Counted from the first letter of the stretch, positions 17,309 through 28,052 are shown. The stretch is DNA of 64,000 nt from Arsukibacterium sp. MJ3 (GCF_000987765.1 NZ_LAHP01000004.1:62001-126000), one strand, 5' to 3'. Translations and numbers: made by a program. Notes: generated by a model from the letters alone, not told the origin.

Positions 17309-17540
17309 GAGAACTAATTGTTAAACCATTCAGAAAGGTAAAAAGGAGAGCAATAGTAATAAGGGTTGATAGCACATATTTGCATCAAATTACTCTCCGG
17401 TTAGTTAGCATATGAACAAATCTCGCTCAGTAGCAATGTAATGTCAAGGCATTTTTATAAGTTCCGTCAAGCAAGTTTTTTAAAACAAAACCAGTATAAA
17501 ACATTTTGCTGTGTTGTCGGACCAGTAGCTGATATCTGGC

Positions 17541-17586
17541 TTGACAAGAATAAGATTCAAACGTACATTTCAAACACTTGTTTAAA
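17541..17586 (+). promoter_or_regulatory. psrA promoter with overlapping palindromic operator (probable PsrA box)
   Basis: A perfect -35 TTGACA (17541-17546), a 17-base spacer and a -10 TACATT (17564-17569). The 18-base near-palindrome TTCAAACACTTGTTTAAA (17569-17586) covers the expected start site, and an extra half-site TTCAAAC lies inside the spacer (17556-17562). CAAAC/GTTTG half-sites fit the known PsrA operator type. The arrangement predicts autorepression of psrA-fadE relieved by fatty acids or acyl-CoAs. Confidence 0.7.
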
Positions 17587-17600
17587 TTTATGTGGTGAAC

Positions 17601-18275
17601 ATGGTCGCAAAACAAAACACCCAACAAAAAATTCTGGACGCGGCCCAATCGTTGTTTGCGGAAACCGGTTTTAATGATACGTCATTGCGCCAGATCACCA
17701 GTTTAGCTGAAGTGAACCTGGCGGCTGTGAATTATCATTTTGGTTCAAAAAAAGAACTTATTCAGGCGGTTTTACAACGTTATTTAAGGGTGCTGATGCT
17801 GAGATTAGATCAGGAATTTAACCGGCTACTGGCTGCGCAACACCCTAATAACCTGACTAAGGTATTGGCAGTATTTGTAAAACCCTTATTGGAGCTAAAC
17901 TTAGTAAACCCGAACGGTACCCGGATTTTTTTACAGCTACTAGGCAGGGGTTACTCAGACGTTCAAGGGCATTTACGTTGGTTTATTAACCATCATTATG
18001 GCCGGGTATTAGATAAGTTTGTGTTACTGGTGCAGCAATCCTGTCCAGAGTTACCCGCCAGTGAGTTGTTTTGGCGCTTACATTTTTCGCTTGGCACCAT
18101 TGTATTTACCATGGCCTCAAACGAGGCGCTGGCTGAAATTGCCCAGGCTGATTTTAGTGAAGAAGTTGATATAGAGGGCGTTATTCAACGTTTATTACCT
18201 TATCTGGCTGCGGGCATTGCTGCACCGGTGTTTATTAGTTTACAACCTCAGCAGCAGTTGCGCTCAGGTACTTAG
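17601..18275 (+). CDS. psrA: TetR-family fatty-acid regulator PsrA
   Basis: A 224-residue repressor. The N-terminal TetR helix-turn-helix (KILDAAQSLFAETGF, then SLRQITSLAEVNLAAVNYHFGSK) is very close to PsrA of Pseudomonas and Shewanella, which represses fatty-acid degradation genes and releases DNA on binding long-chain fatty-acid ligands. The C-terminal domain (about 85-215) is the helical ligand/dimer domain. The start could be GTG at 17592 or ATG at 17601; the ATG aligns best with known PsrA. fadE follows 13 bases after the stop, and a palindrome sits on the promoter, both supporting the assignment. Confidence 0.85.
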   Translation: MVAKQNTQQKILDAAQSLFAETGFNDTSLRQITSLAEVNLAAVNYHFGSKKELIQAVLQRYLRVLMLRLDQEFNRLLAAQHPNNLTKVLAVFVKPLLELNLVNPNGTRIFLQLLGRGYSDVQGHLRWFINHHYGRVLDKFVLLVQQSCPELPASELFWRLHFSLGTIVFTMASNEALAEIAQADFSEEVDIEGVIQRLLPYLAAGIAAPVFISLQPQQQLRSGT

Positions 18276-18288
18276 AGGAAATTTTGTT

Positions 18289-20604
18289 ATGGCTATAGTG
18301 TTAATTTTGGTGTTGGCTGTTGTCATTGTGCTCGCCGTAACTGACATCCGGCGCAGCCTGATCAGTAAACCGGTATTTGCCGTGTTTAAAAAAATCTTAC
18401 CACCACTGTCTGATACTGAGCGTGAAGCAATGGAAGCGGGTGATGTGTGGTGGGATGGTGAGTTATTTAAAGGCAAACCTGACTGGCAAAAACTACACAG
18501 TATTCCAAAAGCAGAGCTATCAAAAGATGAGCAGGCTTTTATGGATAACCAGGTTGAAACGTTACTGGCGATGCTGGACGATTATAAAATTGTGCAGGAA
18601 GATCGCGATTTACCAAAAGCGGTCTGGGATTATATAAAAAGCGAAGGCTTTTTTGCGATGATTATTCCGAAAGCCTATGGCGGTCGTGAGTTTTCTGCTA
18701 TTGCCAATTCTACTATTGTAGCGCGTATTGCCAGCCGAAGTTTAACCGCGGCAGTCACCGTAATGGTGCCTAACTCGTTAGGCCCGGGTGAGTTATTAAT
18801 GCATTATGGCACCCAGGCTCAAAAAGATTTTTGGTTACCCACATTAGCTAACGGCACCGATGTGCCTTGTTTCGCCTTAACTGGCCCGGAAGCTGGCTCA
18901 GATGCCGGTAGTATTCCGGATACTGGTGTTATTTGCAAAGGCGAGTTTGAAGGTAAAGACGTTATTGGTATTAAATTAAACTGGGACAAGCGCTATATCA
19001 CATTGGCACCAGTAGCCACCGTGCTGGGGCTGGCATTTAAGTTGTACGATCCTGAGCAACTATTAGGTGACAAAGAAGATCTGGGTATCACCTGCGCTCT
19101 TATTCCAACCAGCCATAAAGGCGTTGAAATTGGTGACCGTCATTTTCCAATGAATATGGCATTTATGAACGGCACGACTTACGGTAAAGACGTATTTATT
19201 CCAATCGACTGGATTATTGGCGGGCCAGATTATGCCGGTCGCGGCTGGCGCATGCTGGTCGAATGTTTGTCTGCCGGACGCGGTATTTCGTTGCCGGCAC
19301 TGGCCACGGCTACCGGGCATCTGGCAACCCGCATGACCAGTGCGTACGGTTACGTGCGCCAGCAATTTGGCATGTCAATTGGTAAATTTGAAGGTGTGCA
19401 AGAAGGCATGGCTCGTATTGGTGGCTTAACATACACCTTAGAAGCCATGCGGGTAATGACAGCAGGTGCCATTGACTTAAAGCTTAGCCCGTCAGTGGTT
19501 ACTGCTATTGCCAAATACCATATGACTGAAATGTCGCGTACCTTGTTAAATGATGCCTTTGATATTCATGCAGGTAAAGCCATTCAATGCGGCCCCATGA
19601 ATTACATGGCACATGGTTATATGGGAACCCCTATTTCGATAACGGTAGAGGGGGCTAATATTTTAACCCGTAACCTGATGATCTTTGGTCAGGGCGCAAC
19701 CCGCTGTCACCCCTACGTACTGGCTGAACTTGAAGCAGCGGCAAATCCAGATGCAGAAGAAGGCTTAAAACAGTTTGATCAATTGCTGCTTAAGCATGTT
19801 GGCTTTGCCATTGGCAATACGTTCTCTGCCTTGTGGCAAGGGTTGACTGCCGGCGCCTTTAACGATGCACCGGTAGCTGGTGAAACGGCTCGTTACTACA
19901 AGCAGTTGAGCCGGATGAGCCGCGCGTTAGCATTAAGCGCAGATGTTTCCATGCTGATGTTAGGTGGCGAGTTAAAACGCAAAGAAATGTTGTCAGCCCG
20001 ATTAGGTGATGTATTGAGTCAGCTGTATATTGCTTCAGCAGTACTTAAGTTTTATGAGGATAATGGCCGGCAGCAAGTAGATTTACCCTTTGTCCACTAT
20101 GGCGTGCAACGGGCCTTGTTTGAAATTGGTAAAGCTTTTGATGGTTTCCTGGAAAACTTTCCCAATCGGGTGGTATCTCGGGTTATTCGTACGTTGGTGT
20201 TCCCATTTGGTATTGGTTATAAAATGCCGGGTGATGATATTGCGATGGCCATTTGCGCCGCGCTGGCAAAACCAGGCGTGATCCGCGATCGCTTAACGCA
20301 TTTATGTTTTATAGGTGCTGCTGAGGATGATGCTACTGGCCTGATGGAATCTGCATTTATTGCCGTGCATAACGCACAGCCGTTAATGAAGAAAATAATT
20401 CAGGCACAACGCGAGGGTAAACTGGCGCGTAAATTACCATTGGCTGACAGTATTGCTCAGGCGCACGCGCTGCAACTCATAACCGACCCTGAAGCCGCCC
20501 AGTTAAATGAAATGAACCGGTTACGCTTTAAATCCATTTCGGTTGATAGCTTTAAACCAGAGGTATTATCGGCGATGGCAATTAATAAACGAAACGCCGC
20601 CTGA
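18289..20604 (+). CDS. fadE: Acyl-CoA dehydrogenase FadE
   Basis: A 771-residue flavoenzyme for the first step of fatty-acid beta-oxidation, making trans-2-enoyl-CoA. After an N-terminal membrane-anchoring helix (MAIVLILVLAVVIVLAV) it has the FadE-type acyl-CoA dehydrogenase core: FALTGPEAGSDAG in the flavin-binding middle domain, DIHAGKAIQCGP in the C-terminal helical domain, then the roughly 250-residue C-terminal extension typical of FadE. The ATG at 18289 follows AGAGGAA; the frame is open upstream into psrA but that part is not conserved. Its place behind psrA and the operator predicts induction by fatty acids. Confidence 0.94.
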   Translation: MAIVLILVLAVVIVLAVTDIRRSLISKPVFAVFKKILPPLSDTEREAMEAGDVWWDGELFKGKPDWQKLHSIPKAELSKDEQAFMDNQVETLLAMLDDYKIVQEDRDLPKAVWDYIKSEGFFAMIIPKAYGGREFSAIANSTIVARIASRSLTAAVTVMVPNSLGPGELLMHYGTQAQKDFWLPTLANGTDVPCFALTGPEAGSDAGSIPDTGVICKGEFEGKDVIGIKLNWDKRYITLAPVATVLGLAFKLYDPEQLLGDKEDLGITCALIPTSHKGVEIGDRHFPMNMAFMNGTTYGKDVFIPIDWIIGGPDYAGRGWRMLVECLSAGRGISLPALATATGHLATRMTSAYGYVRQQFGMSIGKFEGVQEGMARIGGLTYTLEAMRVMTAGAIDLKLSPSVVTAIAKYHMTEMSRTLLNDAFDIHAGKAIQCGPMNYMAHGYMGTPISITVEGANILTRNLMIFGQGATRCHPYVLAELEAAANPDAEEGLKQFDQLLLKHVGFAIGNTFSALWQGLTAGAFNDAPVAGETARYYKQLSRMSRALALSADVSMLMLGGELKRKEMLSARLGDVLSQLYIASAVLKFYEDNGRQQVDLPFVHYGVQRALFEIGKAFDGFLENFPNRVVSRVIRTLVFPFGIGYKMPGDDIAMAICAALAKPGVIRDRLTHLCFIGAAEDDATGLMESAFIAVHNAQPLMKKIIQAQREGKLARKLPLADSIAQAHALQLITDPEAAQLNEMNRLRFKSISVDSFKPEVLSAMAINKRNAA

Positions 20605-20628
20605 TATTAAAGTGGTTGAATTATCAAC

Positions 20629-20660
20629 AAAAAACCGGAGCTAATAACTCCGGTTTTTTT
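20629..20660. terminator. Bidirectional terminator between fadE and leucine dehydrogenase
   Basis: Stem AAAACCGGAG / CTCCGGTTTT with loop CTAATAA, A-rich on the left and T-rich on the right, so it can end transcripts from both converging genes. Confidence 0.88.
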
Positions 20661-20679
20661 ATAGCTGCTAAGGGTTTGC

Positions 20680-21723
20680 TTATGGCTTACCGCGGCGAAT
20701 AATTTCTTGCGCCATTACATCGGCAACATCACTGGTCGGTTTATCTTCGGCATCGGCCCGCTGAAAAATATTCAGCAGGGTATTATAAATAGCGTTAACT
20801 TTAGCCGTTGACTCGACGGCGTTGTAACCTTCAGAGCGCATTTCGCAAGCAACGTTAATAATGCCACCGGCGTTAATAACATAATCTGGTGCATATAAAA
20901 TACCGCGTTGGCGCAGCATTTCACCATGCCGGGCTTGTTTTAACTGATTGTTGGCACAGCCGGCAATCACTTTGGCTTTTAACTGCGCAATGGTTTCATC
21001 ATTTAGTGTCGCACCCAAGGCACATGGCGCATAAATATCAGCATCTACAGCGTAAATGCCGTGCAAACCGACAGCTGTTGCGCCAAATTGACTGATTGCC
21101 CGTTCAATAGAGGCCTGATTAATGTCAGTAACAATTAGTCTGGCACCTTCTTTATGTAAATAGTCACACAAGGCATAACCCACACTACCAAGGCCTTGTA
21201 CCGCAACTGTTTTACCAGCCAGTTCGGCTGAGCCAAATTGATGCAGGGCTGCGGCTTTTATGCCCTGGTAAGTACCTAATGCCGTAAATGGGCCCGGATT
21301 ACCGCTTTTGCCTTCTAAACCAGCAACAAATTGCGTTTCTTTATTAACCTGCATAATATCGGCAGTAGTAATATTTACATCTTCCGCGCTGTAATAACTA
21401 CCGCCAAGCCGCTGCAACATGCGGCCAAAGGCCCGAAATAACGCTTCCGATTTAATGGTTTTAGCATCACCAATTATTACCGATTTGCCACCACCTAATG
21501 GTAAGCCAGCCATGGCATTTTTGTACGTCATGCCGCGAGACAAGCGCAGCACATCAACAATAGCTTCTTCATCGCTGGCATAGTTCCATAAACGGCAACC
21601 GCCAACCGCAGGACCTAAACGGGTGCTGTGCACAGCAATAATGGCCCGCAGACCGGTTTCCTGATCACTGCAAAACACCACTTGTTCATGGTTGTCGAAT
21701 TCAGGATGGTTAAATACTGCCAC
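20680..21723 (-). CDS. ldh: Leucine dehydrogenase (Glu/Leu/Phe/Val dehydrogenase family)
   Basis: A 347-residue NAD-dependent enzyme that oxidatively deaminates leucine, valine and isoleucine to branched 2-oxoacids. The active-site lysines fall at 68 and 80 (GMTYKNAMAG, LPLGGGKS) and Asp115 in SAEDVN, the same positions as in the studied Bacillus enzymes. The dinucleotide site GLGSVG is at 177-182. The start is GTG at 21723 behind a GAGGGAGA ribosome site. It probably feeds branched-chain amino-acid catabolism or supplies branched acyl primers. Inverted repeats upstream may be its operator. Confidence 0.92.
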   Translation of the reverse strand: MAVFNHPEFDNHEQVVFCSDQETGLRAIIAVHSTRLGPAVGGCRLWNYASDEEAIVDVLRLSRGMTYKNAMAGLPLGGGKSVIIGDAKTIKSEALFRAFGRMLQRLGGSYYSAEDVNITTADIMQVNKETQFVAGLEGKSGNPGPFTALGTYQGIKAAALHQFGSAELAGKTVAVQGLGSVGYALCDYLHKEGARLIVTDINQASIERAISQFGATAVGLHGIYAVDADIYAPCALGATLNDETIAQLKAKVIAGCANNQLKQARHGEMLRQRGILYAPDYVINAGGIINVACEMRSEGYNAVESTAKVNAIYNTLLNIFQRADAEDKPTSDVADVMAQEIIRRGKP

Positions 21724-21870
21724 GGCTTATTCTCCCTCGATAGTAATAAAGTTAATGCTGGTCTGGTAAAATAACGGCTATAACGCCTTATTTTTGCGCC
21801 GCGGAATGTAACATTTCAATCGGGATTACGCTATATTCCCTTGAAAATAAGCACTGGTCTTACAAGGTAA

Positions 21871-21903
21871 TTGTCGACAATTATTACGGGTGCTTGATTG
21901 TCG
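21871..21903. promoter_or_regulatory. Inverted repeats in the leucine dehydrogenase/DUF4826 divergent region
   Basis: CGACAAT (21875-21881) and ATTGTCG (21897-21903) form a perfect inverted repeat with 15 bases between. The left arm is also part of the ten-base palindrome TTGTCGACAA (21871-21880). This gives three related half-sites, suggesting an operator for one or both divergent genes. The regulator is not identified. Confidence 0.3.
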
Positions 21904-21963
21904 TTGCCGACTGCCTTACAGTAGCCAAAATGTATATGTCAAAATTTTAATTGGAAGAAAAAA

Positions 21964-22413
21964 ATGAGTGAGCAGTTAACTCAGGTTCAACAACAAGAAC
22001 AACAAGCTGCCCAAGAGCAACAACGGGCAGAGTGGGTTAGAAATCAATATCAAAAGGCTAATCAGTACTTAGCCAGCAAGGGTATCATTCCTGACAATGT
22101 TGCTATTACAGAAAGCCGCTATTTACCACCGCTGGTCGCGCTGTGGAAGCTTAATACCAAAGACAAGCAAGCTTTTTGGGTGATAAGTGGCGACTTACCC
22201 ACTGATCATATGCCGTTTTCTGCCGCAGCATCGGCCCGTGACGCGATGCGCTCGTTCTCATTAAACTGGCAATTAAAAGCTGAGAACATTATGAATAGCG
22301 CCACTGTTGATAAAACGCAGTTTGAGTTTTCTACGTTATTAGTAAAGCGTGCAGAGGGATTATATGATTTATTTGAAGATGAAGCGTTGTGGCAGAGCCC
22401 ATCACAGGCTTAA
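21964..22413 (+). CDS. DUF4826-like protein
   Basis: A 149-residue cytoplasmic protein with a glutamine-rich N-terminal helix followed by a compact domain containing WVRNQYQKANQYLASKGI and SRYLPPLVALWKL, which resembles DUF4826 proteins of Alteromonadales. No catalytic motif is evident and I know no established function. The ATG follows a GGAAG stretch. It is monocistronic: divergent from leucine dehydrogenase and closed by a terminator at 22441. Confidence 0.65.
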   Translation: MSEQLTQVQQQEQQAAQEQQRAEWVRNQYQKANQYLASKGIIPDNVAITESRYLPPLVALWKLNTKDKQAFWVISGDLPTDHMPFSAAASARDAMRSFSLNWQLKAENIMNSATVDKTQFEFSTLLVKRAEGLYDLFEDEALWQSPSQA

Positions 22414-22440
22414 ACTGTAACGCTTAGCGTACAGTCTAAT

Positions 22441-22467
22441 AAAAAACCGCAGAATATGCGGTTTTTT
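22441..22467. terminator. Bidirectional terminator between the DUF4826 gene and roxA
   Basis: Stem AAAAAACCGCA / TGCGGTTTTTT with loop GAATA. It is T-rich in both directions and placed between converging genes. Confidence 0.88.
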
Positions 22468-22498
22468 AATGATGACAGCCAGATTATCTTAGCAACGT

Positions 22499-23653
22499 TT
22501 ACTGCTCGAAATACCAGTATCCCAAATTTATTAACTGTACCAGTAAATCTAAACGTTGTGCTAATGCTATAAAATGCAGGCATTGTTGTTCATCTAATCG
22601 GCGATGTTCACACAGTAGTTTGGCGGTGGCAAGCTCATCCGGCGGCAGCAGGTACTGCTCGCCATTAATAAACAAGGCAATATCTGCAGCAGAGTCAGCC
22701 TGATGATAGCAACAGCGTAAACCACCGGTAAGCGCTAAAACTGAACCTTCTTCCAGGTATTCGGCAACTTCAGCAGGCTGATAATGCGGGTCGGGTTCTT
22801 GTAAATCTAACTCATGCTTAGCCCGACTGATGTATTGGCCAAACCACAGCGGCAAACTGGTTTCATCGCTGACCAGCTGTTGTAACAACTGTTTTACTTG
22901 TGCTAAATCGGTAATGGCCAATTCGCCAATATTATGGCTTATCTGCCGCTCAGGATCAGTAAAGCGCTTGCCACTAATATCATTGTCGATTAAATAATCA
23001 GCCAAACCGGTCAGTAAATCTTTTTGCGCTGGTGCTCTAAAACCTACTGAATAATTTAAGCTATTTTCCAGCGAGATACCTTCATGTGGGCAGCCCGGTG
23101 GAATATACAACACGTCGCCCGGTTCCATTATTACATCGATACAGGCGGTGAACGGGCTGATTTGCAATAAACGCGGATGCGGGCAAAACTGCTGCAACTT
23201 ACTATCAGGCATACCTACCCGCCAGTGCCGCTGGCCCAGCCCCTGAATAATAAAAACATCATATTGATCTAAATGAGGACCGACTCCACCACCGGGAGTT
23301 GAGAAGCTGACCATTAAATCATCGATACGCCAATTGGGGATAAAGCGAAACGGCTCAAGTAACGTTGCGGCAGCAGCATGCCAATGATCAACAGCTTGCA
23401 CCAGGATAGTCCAGTCACGTTCACCAAATTGCTCAAAATCGGTAAAAGGGCCGGTTTCCAGTTGCCATTTGCCGTTACTACATTGCACAACGCGCGACTC
23501 AACTTCCTCTTCCATTGCTAGACCAGCCAGTTCGTCTGGTGACAATGGGTCCTCAAAGTGAGCAAACCCTTGCTTTAGCAATAGCGGTTTTTTCTGCCAA
23601 AACTCGGCTAAGAAGCGTGCTGGCGTTAACTCAGCAAAATTAAGTACGTACAT
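22499..23653 (-). CDS. roxA: Ribosomal protein L16 arginine 3-hydroxylase RoxA (YcfD)
   Basis: A 384-residue JmjC-type 2-oxoglutarate/Fe(II) oxygenase that hydroxylates an arginine of ribosomal protein L16. The iron triad is visible as His127 and Asp129 in GPHLDQYD and His190 in PGCPHEG. DPLSPDELAGLAMEEEVESR and NWRIDDLMVSFS match E. coli YcfD closely. The ATG at 23653 (MYVLNF) is chosen since the seven residues before it are not conserved. The C-terminal winged-helix part is present. It is last in the minus-strand run, 56 bases after purB. Confidence 0.93.
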   Translation of the reverse strand: MYVLNFAELTPARFLAEFWQKKPLLLKQGFAHFEDPLSPDELAGLAMEEEVESRVVQCSNGKWQLETGPFTDFEQFGERDWTILVQAVDHWHAAAATLLEPFRFIPNWRIDDLMVSFSTPGGGVGPHLDQYDVFIIQGLGQRHWRVGMPDSKLQQFCPHPRLLQISPFTACIDVIMEPGDVLYIPPGCPHEGISLENSLNYSVGFRAPAQKDLLTGLADYLIDNDISGKRFTDPERQISHNIGELAITDLAQVKQLLQQLVSDETSLPLWFGQYISRAKHELDLQEPDPHYQPAEVAEYLEEGSVLALTGGLRCCYHQADSAADIALFINGEQYLLPPDELATAKLLCEHRRLDEQQCLHFIALAQRLDLLVQLINLGYWYFEQ

Positions 23654-23709
23654 ACTAAGCATCCATTTAAACAAGCATGGCTTGATAAATAAGTTAAGGC
23701 AAGCTGCGG

Positions 23710-25095
<1,386 letters not shown>

Positions 25096-25725
25096 TTATG
25101 GTGTTGTTTGCGCCAGCATTTGCTCCGCGGCGGCAACCAGTTTACGACGTTTAAAAATAAAATTAAGCCGGCTGCCGCCCGCCTGACGCCACAGTACCGC
25201 GGCGCGAACTGCCGCCAGTAATAGGGCCCGTACTTTCTGCTGCACGGGTGTTTGCTTAAGTAAGTCTGGCTGGCCATGTACCTGGATCCGGCTGCCGAGG
25301 CTGCTGATGCAGTCACTGTAAATATCGGCTAATCGGCCCACAATAGTCTCGTCGGTTACTTCAAAATGTTGTAACTGGCGTTCCAGCTGACCAAGTTGTT
25401 TGCCCAGTTCTGCCATATTGCCCGGATTTTTATGTAGCTTTCGTTCCAGGGCTAACACCCCAACCAGATAGCGGGTCAGTTCAACATCTTTTTTCGGGGT
25501 GTCGCCAAGCTGATCAATCATCAGTTGTAAACCAGTGCCGATGTTTGCCAGGTTGTCACCAAACACGGCCAGTGGTGATGTCGGCGCCAGATTAGCAATA
25601 CTGGCCAAACTGATTTTATAATTCTCAGGCTCCAGTTTGTTATGTCGTGCCAGGCTTTGCAGTAAACTAACAGCCTGACACAGGCCTGCCAGCGCAATAA
25701 TTTGGGTGTTTAAAGAGGGTTGCAT
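25096..25725 (-). CDS. hflD: High frequency lysogenization protein HflD
   Basis: A 209-residue all-helical peripheral membrane protein. In E. coli HflD binds phage lambda CII and promotes its degradation, lowering lysogeny; its housekeeping role is unclear. Conserved segments include IALAGLCQAVSLLQSLAR and YLVGVLALERKL. It sits two bases from the mnmA stop and 15 bases before purB, the order known from E. coli, which strengthens the call. Confidence 0.92.
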   Translation of the reverse strand: MQPSLNTQIIALAGLCQAVSLLQSLARHNKLEPENYKISLASIANLAPTSPLAVFGDNLANIGTGLQLMIDQLGDTPKKDVELTRYLVGVLALERKLHKNPGNMAELGKQLGQLERQLQHFEVTDETIVGRLADIYSDCISSLGSRIQVHGQPDLLKQTPVQQKVRALLLAAVRAAVLWRQAGGSRLNFIFKRRKLVAAAEQMLAQTTP

Positions 25726-25727
25726 AG

Positions 25728-26831
25728 TTATTTAATGGCCTCGTCGATAATGCCGCCGCCTAAACAAACGTCATCTAGATAAAAAACCGCAGATTGACCC
25801 GGGGTTACCGCTTTTTGTTGCTGTTCAAACAACACCTGACATTGGCCATTAGCCAGTGGGGTCAGTGTGCAGTTAATATCGGTCTGCCGATAACGGGTTT
25901 TTACTGTGCAGCAAAGTGGCGCAAGCGGACCTTGGCGATCTACCCAATGCAACTGGCTTGCGAGCAGGCCACTGGCCAATAATGCTGGGTGATCATGGCC
26001 CTGTGCAACTAATAACTGGTTATGTTGTAAATCTTTTGCTACCACGTACCAAGGTTCATCTGTACCATCCCGTAATCCACCAATTTTCAGGCCTTTACGT
26101 TGGCCCAGGGTGTGATACATCAGGCCATCGTGCTGACCAACAAGTTTGTTATCATCAATACTGACAATATCGCCTGGTTGCGCCGGTAAGTAGTGCTGTA
26201 GAAAATCTTTAAATTTGCGCTCACCAATAAAGCAAATACCGGTAGAGTCTTTTTTATCGTGAGTAATTAAGCCTTGTTGTTCTGCTATCGCCCGCACGGC
26301 TGGTTTCTCCAGCTCGCCTATGGGAAATAAGGTTTGGCTCACATGCTCTTCACCGAGAGTGTATAAAAAGTAGCTTTGATCTTTATTGCTGTCTAAACCG
26401 CGTAATAATTGCCAGTGACCATTTTGATGGCGCCGACGGACATAATGGCCGGTGGCAATGTAATCTGCGGCTAAAGCTTCAGCGGCAAATTCAAGAAATG
26501 CTTTAAATTTTATTTCTTTATTACAAATGATGTCGGGATTTGGAGTGCGGCCAGCCTGATATTCTGCTAAAAAATACTGAAATACATTATCCCAGTATTC
26601 GGCAGCAAAATTCACTTTATGCAAAGTAATGCCCAGTTTGTCGCAAACCTGCTGTGCATCCTGCATATCTTCAGCTGCCGCGCAGTATTCATCATTATCG
26701 TCTTCTTCCCAGTTTTTCATAAAAAGACCTTCAACTTGATAACCCTGTTGGATTAGCAAATAGGCCGATACTGAAGAATCTACGCCGCCGGACATGCCGA
26801 CAATGACTTTTTTACTGCTGTTATCGATCAT
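25728..26831 (-). CDS. mnmA: tRNA-specific 2-thiouridylase MnmA
   Basis: Thiolates U34 of Lys, Glu and Gln tRNAs using sulfur relayed from IscS and the Tus proteins. It has 367 residues from the ATG at 26831. The PP-loop SGGVDSS near residue 14 binds ATP; the catalytic cysteines lie in [12 protein letters not shown] and [10 protein letters not shown]. The frame continues 15 codons upstream but those residues are not conserved. The ribosome site is weak, so the start is likely rather than certain. It is followed by hflD after two bases. Confidence 0.96.
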   Translation of the reverse strand: MIDNSSKKVIVGMSGGVDSSVSAYLLIQQGYQVEGLFMKNWEEDDNDEYCAAAEDMQDAQQVCDKLGITLHKVNFAAEYWDNVFQYFLAEYQAGRTPNPDIICNKEIKFKAFLEFAAEALAADYIATGHYVRRRHQNGHWQLLRGLDSNKDQSYFLYTLGEEHVSQTLFPIGELEKPAVRAIAEQQGLITHDKKDSTGICFIGERKFKDFLQHYLPAQPGDIVSIDDNKLVGQHDGLMYHTLGQRKGLKIGGLRDGTDEPWYVVAKDLQHNQLLVAQGHDHPALLASGLLASQLHWVDRQGPLAPLCCTVKTRYRQTDINCTLTPLANGQCQVLFEQQQKAVTPGQSAVFYLDDVCLGGGIIDEAIK

Positions 26832-26898
26832 TACACCACGAGGCTCTAACAAAAAATAAGGCGCGCAGTGTAGCACTAATTTAGCCGGTAAAAAATTG

Positions 26899-27351
26899 TT
26901 ATCGCGGGTTCTGAATTAGTTTCAGTGGCATTTTTTGACCGGCAAGATAGCTCTGTATGGCATCAGTTACCAGTGCGCTGCGCACAGGAAGCGGATGGTT
27001 GCTAAGCTCGGTAGCGCTTAGCCAATGCAGTGCCAGTATGTCGGGATCTTGTGGTTGATAATGTGCTGGTAAGCTGGCAGGCTCAAATATCAGATTAATT
27101 CTGACAAAATTCAGGCCCGCAGTGTGTAATTGTGAAATACCCAGCCAGCTGTCAGGTTGCAGTGCTAGGCCCGTTTCTTCTAACAGCTCGCGACTGCCTG
27201 CACTAAGTACGTCTTCGTCGGCTTCCATATGGCCAGCAGGCTGGTTTAACACCCGGCGCTTGGTCAGTTTATCAATTTCCTCTACCAGTAAAAATTTTTG
27301 CTGATAGAACACAATGGCGGCAACCGTTAAGCGAAGCTGAGTTCGGTTCAT
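26899..27351 (-). CDS. nudJ: Phosphatase NudJ (Nudix hydrolase)
   Basis: A 150-residue Nudix enzyme; in E. coli NudJ hydrolyses HMP-PP, the thiamin precursor, and nucleoside di- and triphosphates. The Nudix box reads G-x5-E-x7-REUxEExGU with REL-LEETGL near residue 55. Gene order rluE-nudJ-mnmA matches E. coli ymfC-ymfB-mnmA. Its start overlaps the rluE stop by four bases, indicating coupled translation. Confidence 0.92.
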   Translation of the reverse strand: MNRTQLRLTVAAIVFYQQKFLLVEEIDKLTKRRVLNQPAGHMEADEDVLSAGSRELLEETGLALQPDSWLGISQLHTAGLNFVRINLIFEPASLPAHYQPQDPDILALHWLSATELSNHPLPVRSALVTDAIQSYLAGQKMPLKLIQNPR

Positions 27352-27968
27352 AAATTCACTACCTGATATTCTCCGGGTTGCAGTTGGTCAATCTGCCACG
27401 GGCCAATCTGGCTTCGCACCAGGCGCAAAGTGGCGAAACCGACCGCTGCAGTCATTCGTCTTACCTGACGATTACGTCCCTCACTGATAGTTAGACTTAT
27501 CCAACTGGTAGGAATGTTAGCCCGGAAGCGAACCGCTGGCTGGCGCGGCCATAATAACGGTTGCGCAATACGTTTGGCCATTGCCGGCAAGGTGGGACCA
27601 TCGTTTAACAATACGCCCTGTCGAAGTAGCGCCAACGCCAATTCAGTAATGTCGCCTTCAACCTGCACCCAATAAGTTTTGGCAGCTTTATGCTTAGGAT
27701 CGCTTAGCTGGTGTTGCGTTTGGCCGCAATTCGTTAGCAATAATAAACCTTCGCTATCACGGTCAAGTCGTCCCGCCGGATACACGTCTTTTAGCGGAAT
27801 ATAGTCAGCCAAAGTAGCGCGGGGTGGGGTACTGTTATCACTAAATTGACTAAGTACATCGTAAGGTTTATTGAACAAGACTAATAATGGATGGTCTACT
27901 TTAGTCTTATTGTTTTTTTTGCTGATTGGCTTATGTTGCTTGTGGCGAACTGGTGTTGAGTGAGTCAA
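27348..27968 (-). CDS. rluE: 23S rRNA pseudouridine(2457) synthase RluE
   Basis: A 206-residue RsuA/RluB-family pseudouridine synthase expected to modify U2457 in the peptidyl-transferase region of 23S rRNA. The catalytic aspartate is Asp69 in GRLDRDSEGLLLLT. A basic N-terminal tail (HKQHKPISKKNNK) replaces the S4 domain of RsuA. The start is TTG at 27968, supported by AGGAAA seven bases upstream. It is first in the rluE-nudJ-mnmA-hflD-purB-roxA run and divergent from icd. Confidence 0.9.
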   Translation of the reverse strand: MTHSTPVRHKQHKPISKKNNKTKVDHPLLVLFNKPYDVLSQFSDNSTPPRATLADYIPLKDVYPAGRLDRDSEGLLLLTNCGQTQHQLSDPKHKAAKTYWVQVEGDITELALALLRQGVLLNDGPTLPAMAKRIAQPLLWPRQPAVRFRANIPTSWISLTISEGRNRQVRRMTAAVGFATLRLVRSQIGPWQIDQLQPGEYQVVNL

Positions 27969-28052
27969 GGCTATTTCCTATAAATAAAATAACGCTGCAG
28001 CCAACGTGCTAAAGGGCAGGCGCGACAGTGCCTGTTTTAATCAGTGTGATGC

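Larger units (their letters stand above)
17146..17600. other. Divergent control region between the TonB receptor and psrA
   Basis: About 455 bases without a credible gene. On the receptor side there is an inverted repeat TTGCC-TTTAAC-GGCAA near 17164-17179 and a perfect seven-pair hairpin at 17290-17308. A minus-strand TTGACA lies at 17442-17447 but lacks a good -10 at the right distance. On the psrA side lies the promoter and palindrome listed separately. The long receptor leader is a candidate for mRNA-level control. Confidence 0.5.
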
